A DNA stretch of 64,000 bases, from positions 253,306 through 317,305 of the forward strand of contig LDXR01000002.1 of assembly GCA_001443495.1 (NCBI GenBank). Direction: 5' to 3'. Position 1 is the stretch's first letter. Every line of letters begins with the position of its first letter. This stretch comes from a candidate division NC10 bacterium CSP1-5. Lineage in GTDB: Bacteria; Methylomirabilota; Methylomirabilia; Methylomirabilales; CSP1-5. Below the pieces are notes generated by a model. That model saw nothing but the letters and a program-made list of their open reading frames with translations. It had not been told where the DNA came from and did no database searches. This document shows positions 1 through 8,676 of the stretch, one piece after another. The position numbers and the translations under genes were made by a program.

Positions 1-254
1 ACGGTCACGTCACCGGACTGACGGTTGGGCACGTAGACCCGGGGCAACGCGCCGGCAATGGCGGGGCTCAGCTTATCAGCCTGCGTCTCGCTGTACAGGT
101 TGTCCGCATCCACCACCGGCGGCATCCCCGGCACCGTATCGATGGTGCGCGCTCGCTGTTGCGCCGTGGCGGCACCGGGCCAGGCGGACACAGCAAGCAC
201 GAGTCCGATTCCGAGACCTGCGCCCATGAGGGCACGAGGTCGAGCACGGTTCAT
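1..254 (-). CDS. Secreted YVTN-type beta-propeller protein, N-terminal part only
   Basis: The gene runs off the left edge, so only about 84 N-terminal residues are visible. Read from the ATG at 254, it starts MNRARPRALMGAGLGIGLVL and continues with a typical signal peptide ending near ATAQQ. Further on the sequence reads PRVYVPNRQSGDVTV, the first-blade pattern of YncE/YVTN beta-propeller proteins. Such proteins are exported and often sit beside redox or surface proteins, but the partner and substrate cannot be told from this fragment. The ORF track lists only other-frame ORFs here because the reading frame is open at the window edge. Signal peptide and blade motif are seen; the family call is inferred from them. 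Confidence 0.6.
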   Translation of the reverse strand, partial: MNRARPRALMGAGLGIGLVLAVSAWPGAATAQQRARTIDTVPGMPPVVDADNLYSETQADKLSPAIAGALPRVYVPNRQSGDVT

Positions 255-468
255 CCGTCTGCCCCGCTAGTGTGGCTACCCCCCCCAACGCCCGCTAAGA
301 CTCGCCAAAATTCCGACGGTTGTCAAGCCCGCCTTCACCCGACCCACCACCGGTGGGTGCCCGACTGCCCTGGATGCGCACTCTTTCTTATTGACAATCG
401 CTCTGCGACTTGATAGGAACGATCCCCGGCAACCCGCGAGAATCAACACAATCACAAGGGGGTAAACG

Positions 469-927
469 ATGGTGAAAAAGCGTGGCTTTCTTACTTTCGT
501 GCTGTCTGTCATGGTCGTGGCCGGCATTGCGACGCTCGTCGCCGCCCAAGCCCAATATGGCACCGCGGCCGAGGCCAAGGGCATGCTCGAGAAGGCGGTG
601 GGCGCGATCAAGGCGGACAAAGCCAAGGCCCTCGGAATGTTTGCCAAGGGCGAAGGGGGGTTCAAGGACCGGGATCTGTATCCCTTCTGCGGCGGTCCCG
701 ACGGCAATTTCACCGCCCATCCGACGCTCACCGGCAAGAGCCTCAAGGAACTGAAGGACAAGGCCGGTAAGGGGCTCGGCGCGGAAATGTACAAGGTTGC
801 CACGGAGGGCCAGATCAGCGAGGTCAGCTACATGTGGCCTCGGCCGGGCCAAACCGACCCGGTCCAGAAGGTCAGCTACGTGACCAAGGTCGGTGACCAG
901 GTCTGCGCGGTCGGCTATTACAAGTAA
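469..927 (+). CDS. Secreted Cache-domain protein
   Basis: This 152-residue protein has an N-terminal signal peptide (hydrophobic residues 6-25, then AQAQYG). The rest resembles a single Cache domain: helices with AKGMLEKAVGAIKADKAKAL, the conserved FKDRDLYPFC segment, a GNFTAHP turn and a C-terminal strand VCAVGYYK. Stand-alone secreted Cache domains are small-molecule binding proteins of the periplasm; the ligand here is unknown. A purine-rich ribosome binding site (AAGGGGG) precedes the ATG. It is a single gene facing the next one tail to tail. The fold assignment rests on pattern recognition only. Confidence 0.7.
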   Translation: MVKKRGFLTFVLSVMVVAGIATLVAAQAQYGTAAEAKGMLEKAVGAIKADKAKALGMFAKGEGGFKDRDLYPFCGGPDGNFTAHPTLTGKSLKELKDKAGKGLGAEMYKVATEGQISEVSYMWPRPGQTDPVQKVSYVTKVGDQVCAVGYYK

Positions 928-993
928 TCCCCTCCCGGGCCGACGGCGGACGACGCCGTCTATCGGGGTGGGAGAGTAGGACGTTGCCGGGAC

Positions 994-1026
994 AAAAAAA
1001 GCCCCGGGTCGGATGACCCGGGGCTT
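994..1026 (-). terminator. Intrinsic terminator between convergent genes
   Basis: A 10-bp perfect GC-rich stem (GCCCCGGGTC / GACCCGGGGC, loop GGAT) has a run of seven A on its left, which reads as a T-tract on the minus strand. It lies just past the stop of the minus-strand gene at 1058 and so fits best as its terminator, and it may also stop plus-strand transcription. Confidence 0.75.
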
Positions 1027-1057
1027 CTGCTTTGACGGCCTTTGCTCGAAATCGACG

Positions 1058-1729
1058 TTATCTATGGCTCCGCGGAGTAGGCGCGGGCCGACCCTGGCCG
1101 GCGTCGTGCCGCATCTCGCCCCTGTCCTGCCGGATCTCCCGACGGTCCCCGCGGATCTCGCGCCGGTCGTCCCGGATTTCCCTCCGGTCCTCCCGGAGCT
1201 CCCCACGGTCCTCTCTGATCTCCTCGCGAGAAGCCCCTTCGCGAATGTCTTCGCGCAGTTCCCGTCTGTCCTCGCGCAGCTCGCCACGGTCCTCGCGCAA
1301 CTCCCGACGGTCCTGTCGTAGCTCCCGCCGGTCTTGCCGGAGCTCTTTTCGATCCCTGGCGATCTCCCTGGCCTCGTCGCGAAGCCGCGGGTGCTCTGCG
1401 AGGAACTTGGCCGCGCCTGGGTGGTTCAGCATGAAGTGGGCGGCCCGGGGATGCTTGGCGAGTTTCTCCGCCAGTCCCGGGTGCTTTTCCAGAAACTGTT
1501 CGAGCCGGGGATGCTTGGCGACCCATTCGGCGAACCGCGCATCCTTCGCCACGTTGTCCGGGGTGATGTCTGCTTCACTGAACCTGCCGGGCTCCGCGGG
1601 GGTTGCGGGCTGTGTCCCGCTCGGGGTTGACCGCGGGGGTCCCTGCTGCGCCCGCGCCGCTGTCACGCCCCAGGCCGCGTGTCCTCCAACCACGAGAGCC
1701 ATGGCTATGAAAAACATGAACTGTCGCAT
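1058..1729 (-). CDS. Secreted repeat protein with HP-motif and RRELRED heptads
   Basis: A 223-residue protein with a signal peptide (MRQFMFFIAMALVVGGHAAW, cleavage near ARAQQ). Residues about 60-120 contain a repeated pattern of about 12 residues built around HP (KHPRLEQF, KHPGLAEK, KHPRAAHF, NHPGAAKF, EHPRLRDE). The C-terminal half is a run of 7-residue units of the type RRELRED, almost all Arg, Glu, Asp and Leu, predicted as one long charged helix. A strong AAAGGAGG site lies upstream of the ATG at 1729. No enzymatic motif is present. The function is unknown; an extended periplasmic or surface helix is the simplest reading. The terminator at 994-1026 closes the unit. Confidence 0.7.
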   Translation of the reverse strand: MRQFMFFIAMALVVGGHAAWGVTAARAQQGPPRSTPSGTQPATPAEPGRFSEADITPDNVAKDARFAEWVAKHPRLEQFLEKHPGLAEKLAKHPRAAHFMLNHPGAAKFLAEHPRLRDEAREIARDRKELRQDRRELRQDRRELREDRGELREDRRELREDIREGASREEIREDRGELREDRREIRDDRREIRGDRREIRQDRGEMRHDAGQGRPAPTPRSHR

Positions 1730-1848
1730 TTCTCGGTTTCCTCCTTTGATGTCCTCGCCGTGATGACCATCATCCGACGGTTCATCTTTTTAGACGGCGG
1801 GCCTCACCAAACGTTAAACGGCATGTCAATGTCAACCGAACCGTGTGG

Positions 1849-4008
1849 TTACGTCGTGGTCTCACCTCCGTCTCCGTCTTCAGCCACCGGGAGGGTAACG
1901 GTGAACGTGCTGCCTTTCCCCTCACCTTCCGATTCGATGCAGATTCGCCCCCCATGCATCTCGACGAGGCGCCTGGTGATGACAAGACCCAAACCCGTTC
2001 CTTCGCACTGCGCTCCGTGCGACGCCTCGAGCCTCGTGAAGGGCTGGAACAGCTTTGGCTGATCCTCGGGCCGGATCCCTATGCCCGTGTCCGTTACGGC
2101 GATTTCGACGAAATCGCCGTGGTGTTCATGGTGGGTCCCTTTCTGACCCTGAACCGTCCGGGTGGAGACCGTGACGCGCCCGCCGGGCGGCGTGAATTTC
2201 ACCGCGTTGGACAACAGGTTGGTGAGGATCTGCCTGACCCGGGAGGGATCGGCGTACAGGGAGGGAAGCGATTCGCCAGGCACAGACTCGACGACGAGAT
2301 TCTTCTTACCGGCCTGGTCCCTGATCATCGCGACGGCCTCGGCGATGAGTTCGCCGATCCGTACCGGCTTCCGGTGGAGCTCGACCCGCCCCACCTCGAC
2401 CTTGGAGAGGTCGAGCAGATCATCGATGATCTGGAGAAGGTGGTGGCCGGCCTTGTGGATGTTCTGCACGTGCCGCGCCTGCTTCTCCGTCAGGGGGCCA
2501 AAGTGCTGGTCCCGCAAGACCTCGGAAAAACCGATGATGGTGTTCAAGGGGGTCCGAAGTTCGTGGCTCACATTCGCTAGAAAGGTCGACTTATGGCGGG
2601 AGGCGTCCTCGGCCTCCACCAGGGCCTCTTGGAGGCGGGCATTGGCGGCCTCCACTTCCCTGGTCCGCTCTTCCACTGTGCGCTCCAAGCCCTCGGCGTG
2701 GGACTTCACCTGGGTATAGAGGCGGGCGTTCTCGATGGCGGTCGCGGCATGGGCGCCGATGGCCGAGAGGAGGTTGAGGTCGTCTTGGTCGAACGGGCGG
2801 TCGGTCGGGCCGTTCAGCACCTGGATGACTCCAATCATCTTTTCACGGATCTTGAGCGGGACGCAGAGCGCGGACTTGGTGGTGAACCCGGTGTGATAGT
2901 CGACCCCCTGATAGAACCGGCTGTCCTGTCGCACATCCGGGACGATGAGCGAACACCCGTGCTGGAAGACCCAGCCGGCGATTCCCTTTCCCACCTTCAA
3001 GCGCCGGCCCTTGAGCGCCTCCCCGTGCTCGCCCGATCCGATGCGAAAGACCAATTCGTCCCTCTCGTCATCCTTCAGCAAGAGCGAGCTGGCCTCCACA
3101 CCCATCACGGTCTGGATGCGCTCCATGATGAGGCGCAGAAGCTCGTCAACATCCAGGGTCGCCGTGAGGAGCGCGGAGACGTCATTGAGGGCCGCGAGCT
3201 CCCGAATCCGCAGGAACAGCGGAGTGACATCACGGATCACCAGGAGCTGGCCTGTGGCCCATCCATCGCCGAGAAGATTGGTGATGGTGAGTTGGAGCGT
3301 CCGGTCCCGATACGCATAGACGAGCCGCTCCGTGGCCAACCCCTCCTGGCGGGCCAGGGCCTTCAGGGCGAGGAGTAAGGGATCGGTGTCCCGACCATCC
3401 AGGATGGTCGGGAGCGCCACCCCCACCAGGTTCCGCTCCTGCCATTGAAAGAGCGCGGCGCCTGCCGGATTGGCGTAAAGGATGCGATGGGAGGAGTCCA
3501 GGAAGAGGATCCCTTCACCGAGATTTTGGAAGAGGGCATTGAAGTGGGCGGTGTGGGCGAGCAGCTCGGTAACGATCCTGCGGGGCTGGATCTCTCCGAC
3601 ACCCCGGATCTGCTCGGCCCAGACAGGAGAAGCGGTTCCATCCTCGAACGCCCGGAGGATCGGAAATAGGTCCTGAAGGATCGCATCGATGTTGCGCTTG
3701 GCGATGTAGGCGTCGGCCCTGACGTAGCGAAGCCATTGCGCAGACTCAGGGGCCGTCCCGGTGAGCACGATGATCGGGATGGACCGGGATTTGGGGTCCT
3801 CCTTGAGTTGTTGGCAGACCTCGATCCCGTCCACCTTCGGCATGACGAGATCCAGGACGAGGAAGTCGGGCGCCTCTCTGCGGACTTGATCGAGGGCCTC
3901 CATCCCATCGAATGCGGCTAAGACCTGATAGCCCCGCTCTTCGAGGGCTTCGTGCAGGAGCCCAACTAGGAGGCGGTCGTCATCGGCCACCAGAACCTTT
4001 CGCGGCAC
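1849..4008 (-). CDS. Hybrid sensor kinase: receiver-PAS-GAF-histidine kinase
   Basis: 719 residues. The order is receiver domain (about 1-120, acidic patch ADDD, phospho-acceptor Asp53 in VLDLVMP), PAS-like domain (about 145-260), GAF domain (about 280-430), a coiled-coil linker, a HisKA dimerisation domain with His482 in FLANVSHELRTPLN, and a HATPase_c domain with the N-box ILTNLLSNAVKF, DTGIGI and GTGLGL motifs. There is no transmembrane segment, so it is probably a soluble kinase that receives phosphate or protein signals at its N-terminal receiver and small-molecule signals through PAS/GAF. No response regulator gene is adjacent, so its output partner is elsewhere. All catalytic residues appear intact. 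Confidence 0.93.
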   Translation of the reverse strand: MPRKVLVADDDRLLVGLLHEALEERGYQVLAAFDGMEALDQVRREAPDFLVLDLVMPKVDGIEVCQQLKEDPKSRSIPIIVLTGTAPESAQWLRYVRADAYIAKRNIDAILQDLFPILRAFEDGTASPVWAEQIRGVGEIQPRRIVTELLAHTAHFNALFQNLGEGILFLDSSHRILYANPAGAALFQWQERNLVGVALPTILDGRDTDPLLLALKALARQEGLATERLVYAYRDRTLQLTITNLLGDGWATGQLLVIRDVTPLFLRIRELAALNDVSALLTATLDVDELLRLIMERIQTVMGVEASSLLLKDDERDELVFRIGSGEHGEALKGRRLKVGKGIAGWVFQHGCSLIVPDVRQDSRFYQGVDYHTGFTTKSALCVPLKIREKMIGVIQVLNGPTDRPFDQDDLNLLSAIGAHAATAIENARLYTQVKSHAEGLERTVEERTREVEAANARLQEALVEAEDASRHKSTFLANVSHELRTPLNTIIGFSEVLRDQHFGPLTEKQARHVQNIHKAGHHLLQIIDDLLDLSKVEVGRVELHRKPVRIGELIAEAVAMIRDQAGKKNLVVESVPGESLPSLYADPSRVRQILTNLLSNAVKFTPPGGRVTVSTRTVQGQKGTHHEHHGDFVEIAVTDTGIGIRPEDQPKLFQPFTRLEASHGAQCEGTGLGLVITRRLVEMHGGRICIESEGEGKGSTFTVTLPVAEDGDGGETTT

Positions 4009-4199
4009 TACCGCACCCTCCCGGGCGCCAAAGGTCTAGGGCCCCCCGGCGTCGGCAGCCAATGCACTCTTGCGCAAAGAGAGCATAATGGCTGCGTGTA
4101 TGTGGTGTAGTCAGGGATTATTTGCAAGGCGCGTGCCGGGGCGCACGAAGCGGAGGCTGGCCGACGCAGCGCTCGCCCAAGAGCGTGAGAAATGGTATC

Positions 4200-4733
4200 T
4201 TAAGGGCCTCGATCCCGGAGGTAGAGCCGGCGAAGCTCGGCGAAGAACGCGAGCGCCTCCCGGGTGCGGTAATCGGGATAGGTCCAGGGAAGGGGTTGGT
4301 ACGCCCCTTGCTCGTATTTCAGATGAAGATCCCCAAAGATCCCCTGGTCCAGATAGATCCGGTGGGCGTAGTCCTTGGTGCTGGCCAGGACGATCTTCGC
4401 CGGGGTAAGATAGCCTGGGTCGACGTTGATCCGGCGCCGCAGAGTCCTCTTGCCGGCAAGGCTGAACTGCCCCTCGATCTGATTGGTCCGATGCTTGGCC
4501 TCCGGAAGTATATTCTGTGCGATCAGGGCCTCGGCGGCCACGAAGCGCCGATAGAGTCCGGATCCCATTTCCGTCTCGTAATACTCGGTGAAGGAGAAGG
4601 GGAAGACCTCGCTCTTCAGGTCGAGGGGACCGAAGGCTGCACTCAGGGACGATTCGACCGCTGCGAGAAGGCCTTCCGGTGCAAGGATGGCGAAGAAGAG
4701 CTTGGCGTTTCGTGCCCCCGGAACTTCTTTCAC
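4200..4733 (-). CDS. DUF4416 family protein
   Basis: The conserved pattern of DUF4416 is visible: a start around AKLFFAIL, then FPFSFTEYYETEMG, TNQIEG, NVDPGYLTPAKIVLAST, KDYAHRIYL and a C-terminal WTYPDYRT. The open frame reaches 4844, but conserved sequence begins only after residue 38. The GTG at 4733, preceded by a GGGGGATAGGGG purine run, gives about 177 residues, the usual family size. The biochemical function of the family is not known. It is divergent from the amidase operon, with under 150 bases between the starts. Confidence 0.75.
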   Translation of the reverse strand: MKEVPGARNAKLFFAILAPEGLLAAVESSLSAAFGPLDLKSEVFPFSFTEYYETEMGSGLYRRFVAAEALIAQNILPEAKHRTNQIEGQFSLAGKRTLRRRINVDPGYLTPAKIVLASTKDYAHRIYLDQGIFGDLHLKYEQGAYQPLPWTYPDYRTREALAFFAELRRLYLRDRGP

Positions 4734-4805
4734 TCCCCTATCCCCCGTGATGCTCGACCGCGAACAATATATCCTGAATTGTTCCCTCGACCAACTTTTA
4801 GTTTC

Positions 4806-4834
4806 TTGACAGGCTCTTACATGTATGTTATTCA
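4806..4834 (+). promoter_or_regulatory. Putative sigma-70 promoter of the amidase-rdgB operon
   Basis: TTGACA at 4806-4811 is followed after 17 bases by TATTCA. The spacing is ideal and the -35 box perfect, but the -10 box is weak. It lies about 40 bases ahead of the amidase start. A second TTGACA occurs just downstream at 4838, without a clear -10. Confidence 0.45.
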
Positions 4835-4875
4835 TGCTTGACATGAAGGTTTGCCTCCGAGGGGGACGAGACCGG

Positions 4876-6423
4876 ATGCGTAAGCTATCGGTGATCCTCG
4901 TAGGGATGATGGCGTCCCTCCTCCTCGCCCATCTCGCGTGGCCGGGGGAGATCGAGGTCCTCTACGAAGGGCAATGGAAAATTCTGAAGACCGAACTGGT
5001 GAGCGGTCGGGAGTACGTGCCCCTTGCCCAAGTGGCAAAAATCACCGGAGGAGGGGTTCTAAGAGATGGATTGCGGGTGAACGGTGTCACCTTCCGCTTG
5101 GTGGAAGGCGAGCCGGGGGTCGTCGTCGGGGATACGACCTTTCTTCTCACGGCCCCTCCGGTGAAGCAGCGGGGGGCCTTCTGGGTTCCTGTCGAGTTTC
5201 TCGTCCGGGCGCTCGAGGCCCGGTACGGCGAAGGACGGGTCTTCTGGAATAGATCCGGCCGCGTCGTCTGGCTGGGAAAGGAGCAGTATAACCTTCGCCT
5301 GCTGCGACACCACGCCTATCCCGACTATACCCGATTGGTGATTGAGGCGCTGACACCACTCAATTTCCGCCTGCAGGAGGAGGGTAAGGCTCAGCTCAGC
5401 CTCCGGATCGAGGGCGGCATCCTGTCTCCCATGCTCTCCGAGGCCGTTCGGATCAACGATGGGGTCGTCGAGATGGTGGAGCCGACGCAAGGGCAGGGGG
5501 AGGCGATCTTTCGTATTCAGCGGGATGCCTTCGGGGGCCTGACCCGGACCTTTACCCTCAATAACCCTGAACGGATTGTCGTCGATCTCTACCGGGTCAA
5601 AACAGCCGCCCAGCCCCCGCCCGAGACTCCGCCTGCCCAGCCGTCGTCCCGCGCCCCGTCGGCAGCCCCCGCCACCCCCCAGGTGACGGGTCTCAGGACC
5701 ATCGCCATCGATCCCGGTCACGGCGGGCGGGATACGGGAGCCATCGGACCCAAGGGTCTGCAGGAGAAGGACGTCGTCTTAGACATTGGGCTGAAACTCC
5801 GTCGTCTGATTCAAGAGCGGTTGGGGATCCGGGTGGTCATGACCCGGACGGAGGATGTCTTTGTCCCGCTCGAAGAGCGGACCGCCATTGCCAACCGGGC
5901 CAAGGCCGATTTCTTCATCAGCGTCCATGTCAACGCCGCTCATCGCACCAGGGCTCAGGGGTTCGAGACGTACTTTTTGAGCCGAGAGCCCTCGGACAGC
6001 GCTGCCAGGGCCTCTGCCATCCGGGAGAACCTGTCGGTGAATCTCGGGGGACTCAGGCCGAAAGAGGAAGACGCCCTAAGAGCCATTCTCTGGGACATGG
6101 CCAACACCCTCTATCTGAAGGAGTCTAGCGAGCTGGCGCAGATCCTCCTCGACGAGCTCGACAAGATTCTCCAGGTCGACAACAGAGGGGTGAAGTCGGC
6201 CCCCTTCTTCGTCCTGATGGGGGCCGCCATGCCAGCAGTCCTCTTGGAGGTGGCCTTCATCTCCAACCCGCAGGAGGAAAAGAACCTCCAAGCCGAAGGG
6301 TACAAGGACCGGGTCGCTGAGGCTCTCTATGCGGGGATCGTCCGCTTCAAGGATCGCTACGAGCGACGTCTGGGGCTCGTCCCTTCTGCACCCGGTCGAT
6401 CGGTCCCGACGGCCAAGAGGTAG
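4876..6423 (+). CDS. N-acetylmuramoyl-L-alanine amidase, AMIN + Amidase_3
   Basis: The enzyme cleaves the amide bond between MurNAc and the stem peptide of peptidoglycan, in the periplasm. A signal peptide (MRKLSVILVGMMASLLLAHL) is followed by a copper-amine-oxidase-N-like or stalk domain, an AMIN-like domain (residues about 155-240), a Pro/Ala-rich linker and the zinc-dependent Amidase_3 domain. Visible zinc and catalytic motifs are IDPGHGGRDTGAIG, the following LQEKDV glutamate, SVHVNAA and the late glutamate in LLEVAFISNP. The ATG at 4876 was chosen over the ORF-track start at 4825 because it places the signal peptide at the N-terminus behind a GAGGGGG site. It is the first gene of a tight operon with the GerMN protein, rph and rdgB. 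Confidence 0.9.
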   Translation: MRKLSVILVGMMASLLLAHLAWPGEIEVLYEGQWKILKTELVSGREYVPLAQVAKITGGGVLRDGLRVNGVTFRLVEGEPGVVVGDTTFLLTAPPVKQRGAFWVPVEFLVRALEARYGEGRVFWNRSGRVVWLGKEQYNLRLLRHHAYPDYTRLVIEALTPLNFRLQEEGKAQLSLRIEGGILSPMLSEAVRINDGVVEMVEPTQGQGEAIFRIQRDAFGGLTRTFTLNNPERIVVDLYRVKTAAQPPPETPPAQPSSRAPSAAPATPQVTGLRTIAIDPGHGGRDTGAIGPKGLQEKDVVLDIGLKLRRLIQERLGIRVVMTRTEDVFVPLEERTAIANRAKADFFISVHVNAAHRTRAQGFETYFLSREPSDSAARASAIRENLSVNLGGLRPKEEDALRAILWDMANTLYLKESSELAQILLDELDKILQVDNRGVKSAPFFVLMGAAMPAVLLEVAFISNPQEEKNLQAEGYKDRVAEALYAGIVRFKDRYERRLGLVPSAPGRSVPTAKR

Positions 6424-6429
6424 AGGGAA

Positions 6430-7011
6430 ATGGCGCCCCTCCCGGATCGGAGGCTTCTCCTGGGCCTGCTTTTCCTGGTCGTTGTGGTGGGGGCTCTCGG
6501 CTTTCTCCTGGGTCGAGTCCTCGCCCCGCGGGCTCCGGAACCCCGGGACTCTCCCGTTCAGGACGGAGGCGCGGTCGATGTCACCACTCGGCGCATCCGC
6601 CTGTTCTTCGCCGTCCCCAATGCGGACAGGCTTCAGGAAGAAGAGCGGACGATCCCCCGGGCCGCCTCGTTAGTGGAGGAGGCAAAGCGGGCCGTGGCCG
6701 AACTCATCAAGGGGCCCCAGACCGACCTCAACCCGACGATCCCGTCCGGCGTCGGGCTCCTGCAGCTCTATTTTGACGGCCGCGGGACCGCATACGTGGA
6801 CTTCACGCGCGATCTCCAGACAAAACATCCGGGGGGGACCGGCGGTGAGCTCTTGACCATTTACTCTATCGTGGATACGCTCACCGCCAACTTTGGGGAA
6901 ATCCAGCAGGTCAAGCTCCTCGTGGAGGGGTCCGAAATCCTGACGCTGGCCGGGCACATCGACACCCGGCGTCCCTTCAGGCCCCGCTACTCCTTTGAGA
7001 GGGTGCGATAG
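6430..7011 (+). CDS. GerMN domain protein, membrane anchored
   Basis: 193 residues with one N-terminal membrane segment (LLLGLLFLVVVVGALGFLLG) and a GerMN domain after it. Typical features are RIRLFFAVPNADRLQEE, ELIKGPQ, LQLYFDGRGTAYVDFTRDL and the C-terminal AGHIDTRRPF. GerMN domains occur in spore germination proteins and also in non-sporulating bacteria next to cell-wall amidases, as here. An envelope role in support of the upstream amidase is inferred from position. The gene starts 6 bases after the amidase stop and its own stop touches the ATG of rph. Confidence 0.85.
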   Translation: MAPLPDRRLLLGLLFLVVVVGALGFLLGRVLAPRAPEPRDSPVQDGGAVDVTTRRIRLFFAVPNADRLQEEERTIPRAASLVEEAKRAVAELIKGPQTDLNPTIPSGVGLLQLYFDGRGTAYVDFTRDLQTKHPGGTGGELLTIYSIVDTLTANFGEIQQVKLLVEGSEILTLAGHIDTRRPFRPRYSFERVR

Positions 7012-7764
7012 ATGCGGGCGGGCGGCCGTAAAGATGAGGAGATACGTCCGGTCACGATCACCCGGGGCTATCTCAAGTACGCCGAGGGGTCGGCCTTGAT
7101 CGAAGTCGGGGAGACCAGGATCCTGTGCGCCGCCTCGGTGGAGGAGCGCGTTCCCCAGTTTCTCAAGGACTCGGGTCAGGGGTGGATTACCGCCGAATAC
7201 GGATTGCTCCCCCGCTCCACGACCACGCGCACTCCCCGGGAGGTCGCGGCGGGGCGCGTGAGCGGCCGCACCTCCGAGATCCAACGGCTCGTCGGCCGAT
7301 CGCTCAGAGGTGTGACGGATCTGAGGCGGCTGGGGGAGCGCACGATCGTCATCGACTGCGATGTGATCCAGGCCGATGGCGGGACGCGGACCGCTGCGGT
7401 CACCGCCGGCTTTGTGGCCTTGGCGGATAGCGTGGCTCTGCTCCGGGACCAGGGCAAGATCAAGGAGGACCCCCTGCTGGATTCTGTCGCAGCCATCAGC
7501 GTGGGCATCGTGGAGGGGCGCGTCCTCTTGGATCTCTGCTACGCCGAGGACGCCATCGCCGAAGTGGACATGAACGTAGTGATGACCGGAGCGGGGAGAT
7601 TCGTCGAGGTTCAGGGCACGGCGGAGGAATCCCCCTTCAGTAAGGAGCAGCTCGACACCATGTTGGCCGTGGCGGCCCAGGGAGTACGACAGCTGGTTCG
7701 ACTGCAGCAACGATTGCTCGCGGAGCGGCTCCAGACGGCCAAATTGGCCCTTGACAAGAGCTAA
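7012..7764 (+). CDS. rph: Ribonuclease PH
   Basis: RNase PH is a phosphate-dependent 3'-5' exonuclease that trims tRNA 3' ends. At 250 residues it has the family length and motifs: [18 protein letters not shown] near the start, the conserved [13 protein letters not shown] and [15 protein letters not shown] blocks, and [14 protein letters not shown]. The start codon follows directly on the TAG of the GerMN gene. The operon continues into rdgB, a common pairing in bacteria, and the tRNA cluster starts less than 1 kb downstream. Confidence 0.96.
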   Translation: MRAGGRKDEEIRPVTITRGYLKYAEGSALIEVGETRILCAASVEERVPQFLKDSGQGWITAEYGLLPRSTTTRTPREVAAGRVSGRTSEIQRLVGRSLRGVTDLRRLGERTIVIDCDVIQADGGTRTAAVTAGFVALADSVALLRDQGKIKEDPLLDSVAAISVGIVEGRVLLDLCYAEDAIAEVDMNVVMTGAGRFVEVQGTAEESPFSKEQLDTMLAVAAQGVRQLVRLQQRLLAERLQTAKLALDKS

Positions 7765-7777
7765 CCCCGCGTCTACC

Positions 7778-8383
7778 ATGAAAATTGTCCTGGCGACGCG
7801 GAATCCTCACAAGCTCCGGGAGATTACCGCGATCCTCGGCGACGTTGGGGTAGAATGGATTCCGTATTCTACCCTTGCAGATGCACCGGTCCTGAAGGAG
7901 GAAGGCTCGAGCCTCCGGGAGAACGCTGCCGCGAAGGCCGAAGACGGAGTGGCCTTCACGGGCTGTGTTGCCCTCGCTGAGGACTCCGCCCTGGAGGTGG
8001 ATGCTCTCGGTGGGGCCCCGGGGGTTCATTCTTCTCGTTTCCTAGGGGAGGGGGCGACCGACGACGATCGGATCCAGGGGATCCTCAAGCAGCTTCGGAC
8101 CTACCCCTGGCACGGACGGACCGCCCGTTTTCGTTGTGTGGTCGCCGTGGCCCAACCGGGGAGACCGACCGAGTTTGCCGAAGGGGTCTGTGAAGGGTAT
8201 ATCGCGTGGGAGCCGAGGGGGACGGCCGGGTTCGGTTACGACCCCATTTTTTACGTCCCCGAATATGGTCAGACGTTGGCCGAGATCGGGCCGGCATTGA
8301 AAAACCGAATCAGTCATCGCGCCAAAGCCCTGGAGGCGTGTCGGGAGATCTTGATGCGGCTCAGGGACAGGGGGCGATCGTGA
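7778..8383 (+). CDS. rdgB: RdgB/HAM1 non-canonical purine NTP pyrophosphatase
   Basis: The protein hydrolyses XTP, ITP and dITP to monophosphates and so keeps deaminated purines out of nucleic acids. The N-terminal MKIVLATRNPHKLREI is the family signature, followed by ALAEDSALEVDALGGAPGVHSSRF and the late GYDPIFYVPEYGQTLAE motif. The track starts the ORF at a TTG (7751) inside rph; the ATG at 7778 fits the family N-terminus better, although neither start has a clear ribosome binding site. The frame gives 201 residues. Confidence 0.94.
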   Translation: MKIVLATRNPHKLREITAILGDVGVEWIPYSTLADAPVLKEEGSSLRENAAAKAEDGVAFTGCVALAEDSALEVDALGGAPGVHSSRFLGEGATDDDRIQGILKQLRTYPWHGRTARFRCVVAVAQPGRPTEFAEGVCEGYIAWEPRGTAGFGYDPIFYVPEYGQTLAEIGPALKNRISHRAKALEACREILMRLRDRGRS

Positions 8384-8397
8384 GGGGGGCGTCGTCT

Positions 8398-8450
8398 CGG
8401 GGGATGGCGCAGCTTGGGTGCGCATCCCGCACTGATGCGGGAGGGTCGTC
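8398..8450 (+). pseudogene. Decayed tRNA-Pro-like copy
   Basis: The stretch reads like the 5' two thirds of the tRNA-Pro gene 100 bases downstream. A D-arm TGGCGCAGCTTGGGTGCGCA matches TGGCGCAGCCTGGTAGCGCA, an anticodon-type stem TCCCGC/GCGGGA follows, and then GGGTCG. The anticodon loop has the wrong size and no TTCAAAT T-loop follows, so it cannot be a working tRNA. Confidence 0.5.
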
Positions 8451-8473
8451 CCGCAACATCCGCAACTGGATTT

Positions 8474-8487
8474 TTGGTCGGGGTGAG
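8474..8487. repeat. Inverted copy of the tRNA-Pro 3' end
   Basis: TTGGTCGGGGTGAG is the exact reverse complement of the last 14 bases around the tRNA-Pro CCA end (8566-8579). Within it, CGGGGTG is also the tRNA's own 5' acceptor strand. In a precursor RNA this segment could pair with the tRNA 3' end. Confidence 0.8.
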
Positions 8488-8501
8488 GGCAAGCACTGGA
8501 T

Positions 8502-8578
8502 CGGGGTGTGGCGCAGCCTGGTAGCGCACCTGCCTTGGGCGCAGGGGGTCGGAGGTTCAAATCCTCTCACCCCGACCA
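8502..8578 (+). tRNA. tRNA-Pro (anticodon TGG)
   Basis: The 77-base cloverleaf is complete: acceptor CGGGGTG/CACCCCG, D-arm GCGCAGCCTGGTAGCGC, anticodon loop CTTGGGC, T-loop TTCAAAT, and an encoded CCA end. It is the first tRNA of the cluster. Confidence 0.97.
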
Positions 8579-8676
8579 ACTATACGAATTATGATGTTGC
8601 GGGATCGCCCCGACCAATCGTTGAGAGGACGTTGCGCGATCATCCCGACCACGGGACGTGTCGGGTGGAATTTCTT

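Noticed and set aside
388-1287. 299-codon minus-strand ORF across the Cache gene and the repeat protein
   Set aside because: It covers an intrinsic terminator and two genes with good starts and signal peptides; its own sequence shows low-complexity shadow composition.
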